Below, in pieces: positions 17,517-27,242 of a stretch of DNA of 64,000 nt. The DNA comes from Histomonas meleagridis. Its lineage: Eukaryota; Parabasalia; Tritrichomonadida; Dientamoebidae. The position numbers were made by a program, and so were the translations under genes. Within the stretch, counting starts at the first letter, position 1. Each line of letters begins with the position of its first letter. The stretch is from contig WSYJ01000036.1 in the NCBI GenBank assembly GCA_020186115.1, positions 1,240,001 through 1,304,000 of the forward strand, given 5' to 3'. Under the pieces are notes generated by a model. It was not told the DNA's origin and did not search any database. It was given only the letters and a program-made list of their open reading frames with translations.

Positions 17517-18141
17517 TTGTTGTTAACGGCCTTCTTTCTATCACATACAACCGACATTATTTTCATAAAAAGCTTTTTATGAGCTCACAAATTTTTTATT
17601 CAAATTTTAAAATTATTTTATCTTTTGATTATCTAATTAAATCCTAATTTATAAAACAATTTAAGTAAGCCAATATTTTGGTAATTAATAAATTTTTGAA
17701 AATTCTTATTTACTATTTGGTACATTGGGAAAATATTATTTTTAAAAATGGGTGGGTGCAAAAATTTTCAATATACTTTGTGCAAAAAGAGGAGCCACTT
17801 TTCAAATCTGTCCACATTGGTTTTTTTCACACAGCTTTAAGTCTTGTGATTAAATCTGTAGGAAATTTTGAATTCTTTCTTTATTAGAAATGCCATTATA
17901 TTGATTTAGTATTTGTATTTTATATGATTAGTTCAATTTTATTTAACATTCATAATTGATAAAATTCAATTGCAAGCTATCTTTGAACGAAAACAAAAAA
18001 ATATAGAATATAGTTGCTTATTTAAATTTTTAAGTGTTTTTGAAAAATGATGGGTCTTTTTCTATTACACTTTGAGCATTTTCTAGAAAAAAAATTTGAA
18101 TTTTAACAATTTGCGTTTAGGGTACCCCATTTTTCAGCCCA
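17517..18141. other. divergent intergenic/promoter region
   Basis: It separates the BAR/SH3-like gene from the helical-repeat gene. TAACGG lies 8 bp from the former's start. The open stretch at 17678-17887 has a non-ATG start and looks like chance. Confidence 0.5.
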
Positions 18142-21100
18142 ATGTCGAACCAGCCGAAAGCACCCAAAGAAATCACAAAAAATGACTTAATAAAAATACT
18201 TAAAAATATCCCATCAGGTGATAAAACGAATGACGCTGAATCATTAAAGTTATATTTACAACGTTACCAAGATTTTAAAGTTTCATTTAAAGCTTTCCAA
18301 AAAATAGATTTATCATTCACAGAAAAGGAATTAAGGCTTTCCATTTGTTCATCATTAGTAAATTCTTTATTTAATCAAAAAAACACAGAAAAATTATTTA
18401 ATTTCATAATTACAAAAAATATTATTGAAAAAAGCGAATGCTTTCTGTTATTCATAGATTCTAATTATTTTTCAACAATTATTCTATCCAGAATTCGAAA
18501 GACTTCAAATGATATGAATACTTTGATTAACGTGCTTTCTTCATTATCTACAATCACACCGCAAATCCAACTTTTGAGGCGATCAATTTTTCAATTCGCA
18601 CTTTTAAGAAATGAAACAGATTTATGTTTTGATATAATCAAGTCTATTAAACCATCAAATTCAAGTGAAGAGTTTCTTGAATTTTCTAACTATTGCACAT
18701 CCTTTATTCGTCTCATTGCGAATAATCCAGAAATGGCTAAATCATTTTTCAATTATCTTATGAATCTTACTCCATTCTTTCAAGGCAGCAAGCTTCAGCA
18801 TATTATTTCTATCATAATTTCATTTGCCTCACTAATTCGTGGTGGTACACTTCATCCATCATCACTTAGTTTTGTCAAGTTTGTAGGAAATCCACAAAGC
18901 CTTGTGAATAAGTTTGAATCTTCCACCAAATCACTCATCAACCCAACCTTATCTTTTGATCAATCTCCATCACTTATGAAACCCTATTATCTTTACGAAA
19001 AGTGGCATTTGGATCCATTTAAAATATTTGAATCTGACGATAGCGAACGTGTATACAATTCAATACTTTACCTGATCCAAAATTCCCCGACTCTTTCACT
19101 TGAGTTATTAGATCAATTACCATTACGTACTTCTTTACCCTTTTATTATATACTTTCTACTCGAGGTCAAGATGAACCATTTCATATAGCAATTGAAAAA
19201 TCATTACAACAAAACATAACTGAAATTGTAATTCCAATATTAGAAAAAGTCTCAAAAGTTACTCCATCACTTTTAACGCGACATTTTAAATCCATATCCA
19301 TTTTAAGTATTCCACAATGTTCAATTATCGTCTCATATTTAATTAAATCGGACATCATTGATTTCCAAAAATTATTTACTCACTTTTTAAAGAAATATGA
19401 ACTTCATCAAGTCAAACCAATCATTCGAGAAGGAATTCTTCAAATCCAACGTCAATCGACATCAATAGAGAACACGCAATTCATTTTGTCTGTACTTAAA
19501 CATTACTTCAGTGATATCCATGGAACAATAAATTGGTTTTCAGTTGCTGAACAATTCGAAGATGACATTTCAATCTCATCCACAATATTATTAAATGAAA
19601 ATGCTGAAAAAGGCACAGAGAATGTTACATCAACATTATTAACTCGATGGCAAGAGAAATTTTTCCAATACATTTCACGTGCTCCAAGTAATTTACATAG
19701 TGCGTTAGTTATACCATTTATTCTTTTATCGACATTAACAAATGAAATCCAACTTAACAAATTAAAATGGGCAATTTCATTATTACCGACATATGAAACA
19801 TTATCCGAATCAATTCTTGAAGGATATTCATTATTTGAGTTAGCAAAACATATTATGACGCAATCAAGTTCATATGGAGAAGCATTAAACATATTTAAGA
19901 ACATATTTTTATTTGATGAAAATAAAGTTATAACATATTCATCGATATTTGTACATGCTGCGTTAATAGTTAATGGTAAAAAACAAAGTTTAAACTTATT
20001 AATAGATGCGACTAAATCAAATCATTCACAAATATCAAACGGATCTAAAATCGCATTAAACATAATCAAATTAAACGGAATTAAAATCGAATATGAAACC
20101 GAAGAAATTCCAATTGTTGGGAAAATAATTGGACTTTTAAGTAATTACGTGCATAACGCGTCAAATGAAAACATAAAAATTGATGCAAAAGATCAAAAGT
20201 TAATTGATATGTTACAAGCAACGCATTCAATGGTAACAAAATCAATGAAAATATCATTGAACAATAATAAATTTAATACATATGAAGATGTTAAATATCA
20301 TTTCTTACAAATCTCAATTTCATGTTTTCTATTATTACCTTCACGTTGTATATCACAAACGTCAATCGATAAATGCTTCGAATTATTAACAAGTTCTTCT
20401 TCATTATACATACATAAAAAATTTGCTATTTATGCATTAAGTCAAATAAATAAAATCCCAGAATCAATAGACTTTAATCAATTACTTACTAAGGACTTAT
20501 TTAAACCAATTTGTATCTTAGCAGTCAAGCAAAATGATTATCAATTAATTATGAAAATTTTGGAAATTTCAAACGATTTCAATACTTTATTCGTGTTAAA
20601 GCCGGTAATTGAATTCCTCAGCGTCGAAACCGTTGTAAACTTCATAAGAAAGACGGTTAATTCGGTTGATATTACAACACTTTTTGACTCAATTGACTTG
20701 TTTACAAATCCAAATGAATTGTTTGAAATATTTAATGGTATTCGTAAAAATAAATCATCAATTTTGGAATTATTCGATTTACCAAGTATAAACAAATTAA
20801 AGACGGCTTTGATTAAGTTTAATAATGATGATTTAGAAAAATATGTTTTGACACCATTTGATGATTTCGCACTTTTATGTTCAAATGAATTAAATAATTC
20901 AGTTTCATCAATTTGTTGGAAACTTTTATCTAATAATAATGACGAAGTTAGTTCGCAATGTTTGTTTAAGTTTGCATTAAACCAACAAGAAAAAACAATT
21001 CAATTTGTTGAATCATTTTTCGGTATAATGCAAAATGCAAGTGAAATTAAAACGAACATTGCGATTAGTTATATATCAATATTCTTATTAGCTTCGAATA

Positions 21101-21303
21101 CAAAAGAACCTTTTCTCTCTATTAAATTACATTTGCAAGCAAATCCAAATGATGCAACAAATGAATTATTTCATTCGTTGGCGCCGAGTTTAATTGCATT
21201 GTCACCAAAAATCACAAAAATTCATTTGAACATTTTGGAAGAAAAGTCATTAGGCGAACTTGATGAAATAATTGGGGCTTTAAAGTTAAGGAAACTTGTT
21301 TAG
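18142..21303 (+). CDS. large alpha-solenoid (HEAT/ARM-like) protein, unknown
   Basis: 1053 residues, all-helical, with repeated hydrophobic helix pairs throughout, for example SLELLDQLPLRTSLPFYY, ITEIVIPILEKVSKVTP and VIEFLSVETVVNFIRKTV. The start is the ATG after CAGCCCA. The first 20 residues are polar (KAPKEITKNDLIK). No signal peptide, membrane segment, zinc motif or catalytic motif is visible. Such scaffolds serve transport, ribosome-associated or cell-cycle complexes; nothing in the sequence decides. The codon choice is strongly AT-biased, as in the first gene of the window. I do not recognise the family. Confidence 0.8.
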   Translation: MSNQPKAPKEITKNDLIKILKNIPSGDKTNDAESLKLYLQRYQDFKVSFKAFQKIDLSFTEKELRLSICSSLVNSLFNQKNTEKLFNFIITKNIIEKSECFLLFIDSNYFSTIILSRIRKTSNDMNTLINVLSSLSTITPQIQLLRRSIFQFALLRNETDLCFDIIKSIKPSNSSEEFLEFSNYCTSFIRLIANNPEMAKSFFNYLMNLTPFFQGSKLQHIISIIISFASLIRGGTLHPSSLSFVKFVGNPQSLVNKFESSTKSLINPTLSFDQSPSLMKPYYLYEKWHLDPFKIFESDDSERVYNSILYLIQNSPTLSLELLDQLPLRTSLPFYYILSTRGQDEPFHIAIEKSLQQNITEIVIPILEKVSKVTPSLLTRHFKSISILSIPQCSIIVSYLIKSDIIDFQKLFTHFLKKYELHQVKPIIREGILQIQRQSTSIENTQFILSVLKHYFSDIHGTINWFSVAEQFEDDISISSTILLNENAEKGTENVTSTLLTRWQEKFFQYISRAPSNLHSALVIPFILLSTLTNEIQLNKLKWAISLLPTYETLSESILEGYSLFELAKHIMTQSSSYGEALNIFKNIFLFDENKVITYSSIFVHAALIVNGKKQSLNLLIDATKSNHSQISNGSKIALNIIKLNGIKIEYETEEIPIVGKIIGLLSNYVHNASNENIKIDAKDQKLIDMLQATHSMVTKSMKISLNNNKFNTYEDVKYHFLQISISCFLLLPSRCISQTSIDKCFELLTSSSSLYIHKKFAIYALSQINKIPESIDFNQLLTKDLFKPICILAVKQNDYQLIMKILEISNDFNTLFVLKPVIEFLSVETVVNFIRKTVNSVDITTLFDSIDLFTNPNELFEIFNGIRKNKSSILELFDLPSINKLKTALIKFNNDDLEKYVLTPFDDFALLCSNELNNSVSSICWKLLSNNNDEVSSQCLFKFALNQQEKTIQFVESFFGIMQNASEIKTNIAISYISIFLLASNTKEPFLSIKLHLQANPNDATNELFHSLAPSLIALSPKITKIHLNILEEKSLGELDEIIGALKLRKLV

Positions 21304-21424
21304 GAATAAATATATATGTTTTGGAATTAATTTTTTTTTGGATAAAAATATAAATTTATTTGATATTATAGTAATAGATTTGAATCATTTTGGGTTTAGT
21401 GTCAAATGTTTGTTTAACGATTTT

Positions 21425-22480
21425 TGTTCAAGTAATTTAACTATTTCTATTTGCCAAGTTGAGATGCCCACATAAGTGCTGTATAAAATATTTTGAGCAA
21501 AATTATCTAAATATTATTTTGAAATCCAAAATTAAGAAAATAAACACCAAATAAAACGAGTAAATAGTATTAATATCAATTCCTTCTTGTTCAAGAAAAA
21601 ATTTAATAAAATTAGAACTCTGTTTGTTTTTTACAATGTTTGGTTCAAGAAAATTATGTACAATCATGGCTTCAAGAAGATAAGATGATTCATTTGTCTG
21701 TTTGTTATTAAGAAACGTAATAAGATGCATAAAATAATTATAATATATCTCAAATATTATTTTAAATATGAAATCATTAAAATTATTTTCAAAAAATATA
21801 ACATATCATCTTTGGTATTAACTTCATAATTATTCAATCCTATATCATTGTCTTTTAAATATATGATAAATGCATTAATGTTAAACAAATCGAAGACTTT
21901 GTAATTTATGAATTGGAAATAATATGTTCATTAATGATGAATAAAATGAATATATTTCAAAAGATGTAACAACTTTACTAATTCTAATTGCTTCCAATTT
22001 ATCATAATCATAAAATGCACTATTTACATGTATAGTAAAATGTATTATTTCAGATCATAGTGAAATAAGGTGATGATAAAAATATAAAGAATTTCAGTAA
22101 AAAAAATCAATGCATGAAAAGAAGAATATTTTTATATAAGAGGTAAGTTTTACTTCAATAAGATTATATTCAATCATTTATTCAAGAAGATATTATGGTA
22201 CGATGGTTTTATTACAAAAGAAATAGCGTAAAACATTCAAAAAATTTGATTTATACTATTAATTTCTTCAAATCTCTCAATTTCTTTTATTGAACCTAAG
22301 TATATATATATCAAAAAAATCCAAATTTATTAAAATCATTGTGAAAACCATTTGAATGATAATAAGTTTAAGAGTATGATAACTTTGAATCAAGAATATT
22401 GAATTAAATTACTATTTCATATACAATGTTAGCTTCTTTAAAACCAAAAGCTATTTGATTGATGGAAAAGAGGAATTTCT
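21425..22480 (-). pseudogene. relic of a DUF3447/ankyrin gene
   Basis: On the minus strand one can read scattered pieces of the family that is better preserved at 22592 and 59196. Near 21640-21730 is NNKQTNESSYLLEAM...HNFLEPNIVK, matching DSYFLLEELIDKKLIEPNIVK of the 59-kb gene. Around 21430-21610 is one ankyrin unit with its spacer: FLEQEGIDIN, then the hydrophobic spacer reading FKIIF, then TALMWAS and EIVKLLEQK. Near 22270-22350 is EIERFEEI. Frameshifts and stops are frequent, so it is dead. Limits are approximate. Confidence 0.5.
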
Positions 22481-22591
22481 ATTCTTTTCAAAAATTTTAT
22501 CTAATTTTGCTTTCATGAATTAGTTTTCTTTTGAATACTTTACTTTTATCGTTGATATTTTTATTCAAAACCATCTGCCAAGTGTTGGCTT

Positions 22592-25155
22592 ATGCAAGAA
22601 AGAAAAAAAACAATTCAGAACGAATGGGAAACAATTTTATCGATTAAGCAAATTATTTTTGATTTAGATAAAGAAAATTTAATTCAATCAGCAAAATCAA
22701 TAATTAAAACATTTAAGCATAACCATCCATTATCTTTAAATCCGATTATTTGTCAAATGATATACACAGTTCTTGTTATATCAGAAACAAAAATGTTTGA
22801 TTTATATTTAAATTTTATGAATGAAATTAAAACCATACAAGAGAAAAAAAATAACAAGTCAAAAATTTTTAAAGATTTTGCAATTTTCTCTATTAATAAA
22901 AATGATGAAGAATCACGTTTTCTTCTTAATTCATTGATTGAACATAATTTTATTAAACCAAAATCTGTCCAAAGCTTAAAAAATCCTTATTTTGCTCATT
23001 ATCTTTCACATGAAAAAGTTAAAAATTTATCTAGTTTAGAATCTTTTCATGATAATTATGAAGAACTATCGAAGAACAATTGTTCTGAATATATTCAAAA
23101 AAATTATGAAGGATTATCAAAGAATGATTGGGAATTACATAAGAAATTAATTAGAGAATGACATAATCCAAATGAAATTGTAAAAATAATCCGAAATGAT
23201 GAAGTAGAAAAACTTCAAGAAATATCATCACAAACAAATTTTGATTTTAATCAAAAAATTGAACCATCACTTTATGAAAGATGTTCACTTGTTAATGAAG
23301 ATAATGTTTCATTAATTGATTATGCAGCATTTTTTTCAGCAGTTAAATGCTTTAAATATTTACTTATGAATGGAGCTAAAGTAGAAAACACAGGCAAATA
23401 TGCAATTGCAGGAGGAAATGAAGAAATAATTCATTTATGTGAACAAAATTATTCATCGTTTGAAGATGTATATGAAACAGCAATTATTTTTCATCGAAAT
23501 GATATCTTTAAATATTTTTATGATAATAAATTAAAAGAAATTAATAATTTAGAAGAATTAGGAAAGCTTTGTATTTTATATCATAATTATGAAATATTTT
23601 CATTTTTACTTAAAGAAGGAATGAAAATCAATGATGATATTATTAATGAAGCAGCAATTATTGGAAATATTTTTTTAGTTGAAGATTTTCTTAAAGATCA
23701 TTCAATTCCGCATGATATATTGGTATTTTCAGCTGAATCAGGAAATATTGAACTTGTTAAATATGTTTTAAAACAAAAAGGAATTGATATTAATGATGAA
23801 AATATTCAACTGTTTCATTTGATATTTATTTTAATAATTTGCTATTTCAAAATAATATTTGGAAATTATTTTGAATATTTTATACAGCGCTTATGAACGC
23901 ATCTTGGTTTGGTCATACAGAAATAGTTAAATTACTTCTTGAACAAGAAGGAATTGATATAAACCGCGAAACTATTTATTTCTTTTTTTGTATAGTTTAT
24001 TTTAATAATTTGATAATTCAAAAAAGTATTTGGAAATTATTTAAATTATTTAAGACAGCACTTATTTGTGCATCTATAAATGGTCATACAGAAATAGTTA
24101 AATTATTTCTTGAACATAAAGGAATTGATATAAATCACGAATGTATTTATTTGTTTTATTCATTGTTTATTGTAATAATTTTTTATATTAAAATAATGTT
24201 TGGAAATTGTTTAAATTATTTGATACAGCACTTATTTATGCATCTGAAAATGGTCATTCAGAAATAGTTAAATTACTTCTTGAACAAGAAGGAATTAATA
24301 TTAATGCTAAAGATATTAATTTGTTTTATTTTTTATTTATTTTAGTAATTTAGAATTTTAAAATAATATTTGGAAATTATTTAAAATATTATGGACAGCA
24401 CTTATGTTCGCATCTAAATCTGGTAACTTAGAAATTGTTAAATTGCTTCTTGAACAAGAAGGAATTGATATTAATGCTCAAAATATTTATTTGCTTTATT
24501 TGATATTTATTTTAATGATTTTTTATTTCAAAATAATATTTGGAAATTATTTTATTTATTTGTAACTGCACTTCATATAGCAATTAGAAATAATAATACA
24601 GAAATAGTTAAATTACTTCTTGAACAAAAAGGAATTGATATTAATGCTGAAGATATTTGTTTGTTTTGTTTGAAATTTATTTTAATAATTTTTTATTTCA
24701 AAATAATATTTGGAAATTATTTTAATTATTTGAAACTGCACTTCATATAGCAATTAGAAATAATAATACAGAAATAGTTAAATTACTTCTTGAACAAAAA
24801 GGAATTGATATTAATGCTGAAGATATTTGTTTGTTTTGTTTGAAATTTATTTTAATAATTTTTTATTTCAAAATAATATTTGGAAATTATTTATATTATT
24901 TGATACAGCACTTATTAGAGCATCTTCAAATGGTCATACAGAAATAGTTAAATTACTTCTTGAACAAGAAGGAATAGATATTAATGCTAAAAATATTAAT
25001 TTGTTTTATTTTCTATTTATTTTAGTAATTTAGAATTTTAAAATACTATTCGGAAATTATTTAAATCATTTGAAACAGCAATTGAATTAGCATTTATAAA
25101 TAGCAATACAAAAGTAATTGAATTATTTCGGAAACTAAGGGGAATTTTAATATAA
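22592..25155 (+). pseudogene. DUF3447/ankyrin-repeat gene with one nonsense codon and a split 170-bp repeat array
   Basis: The N-terminal part (22592-23161) and the middle (from 23162) are the same frame, broken by TGA at 23159-23161 where the paralogue has GGA (IKEGHNPN). The middle carries the DUF3447-like region (KYAIAGGNEEIIHLCEQN) and the first ankyrin repeat, whose EIVKLL-type helix starts at 23750. Eight more ankyrin units follow with that helix at 23920, 24091, 24261, 24431, 24601, 24771, 24941 and 25111: a 170-bp pitch, once 171. Each unit codes 30 clear ankyrin residues from TAL to GIDINAKD and is then followed by about 80 bp before the next Thr codon, of which some 68-71 nt breaks the frame. 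The last unit ends in frame at TAA 25153-25155. Apart from the TGA it could be intact if the spacers are removed. Confidence 0.65.
23750..25130 (+). repeat. 170-bp tandem array, about nine units
   Basis: Spacers share the consensus ATTTATTTGTTTTATTT...ATTTGGAAATTATTT...TTATTTGAA before ACAGCACTT. Two adjacent units (24601 and 24771) are almost identical, while the others have diverged. No GT...AG boundary is shared: the 3' edge is ACAG in some units and ACTG in others, both coding Thr. Confidence 0.85.
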
Positions 25156-25690
25156 TGCTGCATGAGCAATTGATGTAGCACCCCATTGATTAATAAATGA
25201 ACATTTTTCATGGTGCAATATATTGATCAAAATCAAATTATGTTTGTGATGATATTTCTTAATATGCAATTTCACTTGGATTAAAAAAACTAACTAAAAA
25301 AATTATTTTGGCTTTGTGGTGATGTTTTAGGTATAACTTCTTAGTTTATCTCACATAAGTTGTTTTCAAAAATTTTATTAAGAAGATAATTTGATTCATT
25401 TGTTTATTGTTTCAAAAAAATTCACAAAAATAGTGATTAAATTTTCATAACACTTATTATAAAGTTCTGCTTCTTATGACTCAAGTGATTTTATATATTT
25501 TAAACATAATCTATCATCATCTTTTGAAATAAGAAACGAATATAAAATACTACAATTAATAAAATTAAATGAATATTTATCATCAAAAAAATTCAATGAG
25601 TCATCATTTTTCATTTTTGTTCAAGTAATTCAACTATTTCATTATGATGCAACAATAAGTGCTTCCCAAAATAAAACATGTAATATTTAA
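25156..25690 (-). pseudogene. second relic of a DUF3447/ankyrin gene
   Basis: On the minus strand, from about 25690 downward: an ankyrin scrap (GKHLLLHHNEIVELLEQK, frameshifted), then an N-terminal-like helical region (NFFDDKYSFNFINCSILYSFLISKDD broken by stops), then KQ-stop-TNESNYLLNKIFENN, then EISSQT-stop-FDFDQ, then EKCSFINQWGATSIAHAAL. The order matches the intact paralogue at 56317-59196. Several stops and shifts show it is dead. It abuts the 3' end of the plus-strand copy. Confidence 0.5.
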
Positions 25691-25734
25691 AAATTTCTTC
25701 TTGCAAAACAAGCATAAATATTTTTGGCGATTTA

Positions 25735-26163
25735 CTAATGTTTAGCGGAAAGTGGACTGTCTGAAAGAGCCCAACCTTCAACAACGCGTACACCAATTGG
25801 ATCAGGGTTCTGTTTAAAGTTAACAAATTCCATTGTGTGTTGTAAGATTTCTTCATTCGTATCAAGATTCTTTACCTTAACACTGTAGCGAATAGCTGCC
25901 CAATCATCCTTGATAAGCATATTATCGAATTCACCCAGTTCCATGGTGTAATGCTGGAAAAGTTGTCCCATCATATCTTTATATTGTTGCAATGTTAATC
26001 GATGACCATAAACATTATAATGCGCATCTGGTTCGTACAGTGTGTTACACCATTCTAGCCAGCCACCATATCCACCATTCCAGTTCTTGAATCCATTAAC
26101 AAGACGATCACGGATCGCATCTTCCATATTGGGTCCACTTTGTACCTTTTGAGTTTCCGACAT
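25735..26163 (-). CDS. SnoaL-like/NTF2-fold protein
   Basis: 142 residues with the cone-shaped NTF2 plan: an N-terminal helix pair (AIRDRLVNGFKNWNGGYGGWLEWCNTLYEPDAHYNVYG), a helix (LTLQQYKDMMGQLFQHY), then four strands (NMLIKDDWAAIRYSV, EEILQHTMEFVNF, VRVVEGWALSD). DAHYNVYG followed by a helix and then RYSVKVKN is typical of SnoaL-like proteins. Bacterial SnoaL members are polyketide cyclases, but many relatives are carriers or small-molecule enzymes of unknown substrate. The family is common in bacteria, so lateral acquisition is possible. The upstream region contains a CACCG-based hairpin. Confidence 0.75.
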   Translation of the reverse strand: MSETQKVQSGPNMEDAIRDRLVNGFKNWNGGYGGWLEWCNTLYEPDAHYNVYGHRLTLQQYKDMMGQLFQHYTMELGEFDNMLIKDDWAAIRYSVKVKNLDTNEEILQHTMEFVNFKQNPDPIGVRVVEGWALSDSPLSAKH

Positions 26164-26190
26164 TATAAAAAATGATTGTTTAGAAAAAAT

Positions 26191-26218
26191 TCCACCGGAG
26201 ATGTATATTCTCGGTGAG
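26191..26218. promoter_or_regulatory. CACCG hairpin upstream of the SnoaL-like gene
   Basis: CACCGGAGA and TCTCGGTG form an imperfect inverted repeat (one bulged G) around TGTATAT, 30-55 bp before the start codon. TCACCG occurs again near 26228 and 26273. This may be an operator or mRNA hairpin, or chance. Confidence 0.3.
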
Positions 26219-26571
26219 CACCTTTCAATTCACCGTAAACTATTCAATATCCGATTTTCATAACTTTACTTATCACCGGGGATCAATTTCCTAAGAAAAA
26301 ATGAATGCAATTGACCACATTTTTTGAAAAAAAATAAAAGTGTCAATAAACCCGAGTTGGTTATCAATCTTGAAGATGCACAACAAAAACAAAAATACAT
26401 TTTAAGTTTTGCCTCGTTTTTTGTAAAAAATTAAATGCATTTTCCCCTTTATTTTTCTCGAAAAAAATTATTCAAATCATTTTAATTATATGTTCTGATC
26501 AGAGATTTAAAATTTTGTTTATTATCATGAATGTCATATATTATTGTTATATTTATAATCTTTTAATTAGT

Positions 26572-27147
26572 TTAGCAGCACTTGGATTCCTCTTTTTTAT
26601 CTGCAAGCACGGGTTGCTGCTGTTGAGAATCAACAATAATATCTTGACCTGCACCAGTTTGAGCAATTTGATTAAAAATATCATTAATACCCTCGCCAGT
26701 CACAGCCGATGTTTCGCCGAATATGACTGCGCCAAGTCTGTCTGCAAGTTCTTTACCTTGTTCTTTTGATATACATCTTGCATCTTCTAAATCAATTTTG
26801 TTTCCAATCACAACTAATTTAACATTAGGCGGACCTCTATTTGCAATTTCAGACGCCCATTTTTCTAAACCTTCAAGACTAGCTTTTGATGTAACATCAT
26901 AAACAAGAACTGCAACATCAGCTGATCTATAATACATAGGAGCAAGAGCCCTGAACTTTTCTTGACCCGCGGTATCCCATAATTGAAGACGAACTGAACC
27001 TTTTTGAGTTTGCACCACTTTCGTATAAAATGCAGCCCCAACTGTTGGTGGTAAATTTTTATCCATTGCCTCTCTAACATATTTGTTAATGATACAACTC
27101 TTTCCAACCTTTGTATCACCCACAATGACGACTTTCATTTGACTCAT
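26572..27147 (-). CDS. Rab GTPase (Rab5/21/22-like)
   Basis: A canonical Rab: P-loop GDTKVGKS, switch I with PPTVGAAFYTK, WDTAGQEKF, YYRSADVAVLVYDVT, GNKIDL, ETSAVTG, and a double-cysteine prenylation end (SKCC). The endosomal Rab5/Rab21/Rab22 group is suggested by PTVGAAF and by WDTAGQEKFRALAPMYYRSAD. It would recruit effectors to early endosomes. The start is the ATG at 27147; a second Met three codons later is possible. Two AACCGTTT-type words lie upstream at 27175-27183 and near 27197. The stop forms TAAAC. Unlike the two other GTPases of the window it keeps every catalytic motif. Confidence 0.92.
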   Translation of the reverse strand: MSQMKVVIVGDTKVGKSCIINKYVREAMDKNLPPTVGAAFYTKVVQTQKGSVRLQLWDTAGQEKFRALAPMYYRSADVAVLVYDVTSKASLEGLEKWASEIANRGPPNVKLVVIGNKIDLEDARCISKEQGKELADRLGAVIFGETSAVTGEGINDIFNQIAQTGAGQDIIVDSQQQQPVLADKKEESKCC

Positions 27148-27242
27148 TTTCGACTAATAATCACAACGACACGAAACCGTTTATTTCAATTATCGACCGT
27201 TTAATCGCATCAAAAAAATTTGATTTGAAGATGAATTTTTAT

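Noticed and set aside
17678-17887. 69-residue open frame
   Set aside because: Non-ATG start and no similarity; AT-rich chance.
24601-24940. CRISPR-like direct repeats
   Set aside because: The repeats are coding ankyrin units with similar spacers in a eukaryote; spacers are homologous to each other, not unique.
23800-25030. Hydrophobic spacer translations (FILIIFYFKIIFGNYLNYF-like) as membrane segments between ankyrin repeats
   Set aside because: The translation comes from AT-rich spacer in a frame that the next ankyrin unit does not share; a 170-bp pitch cannot be one open protein.
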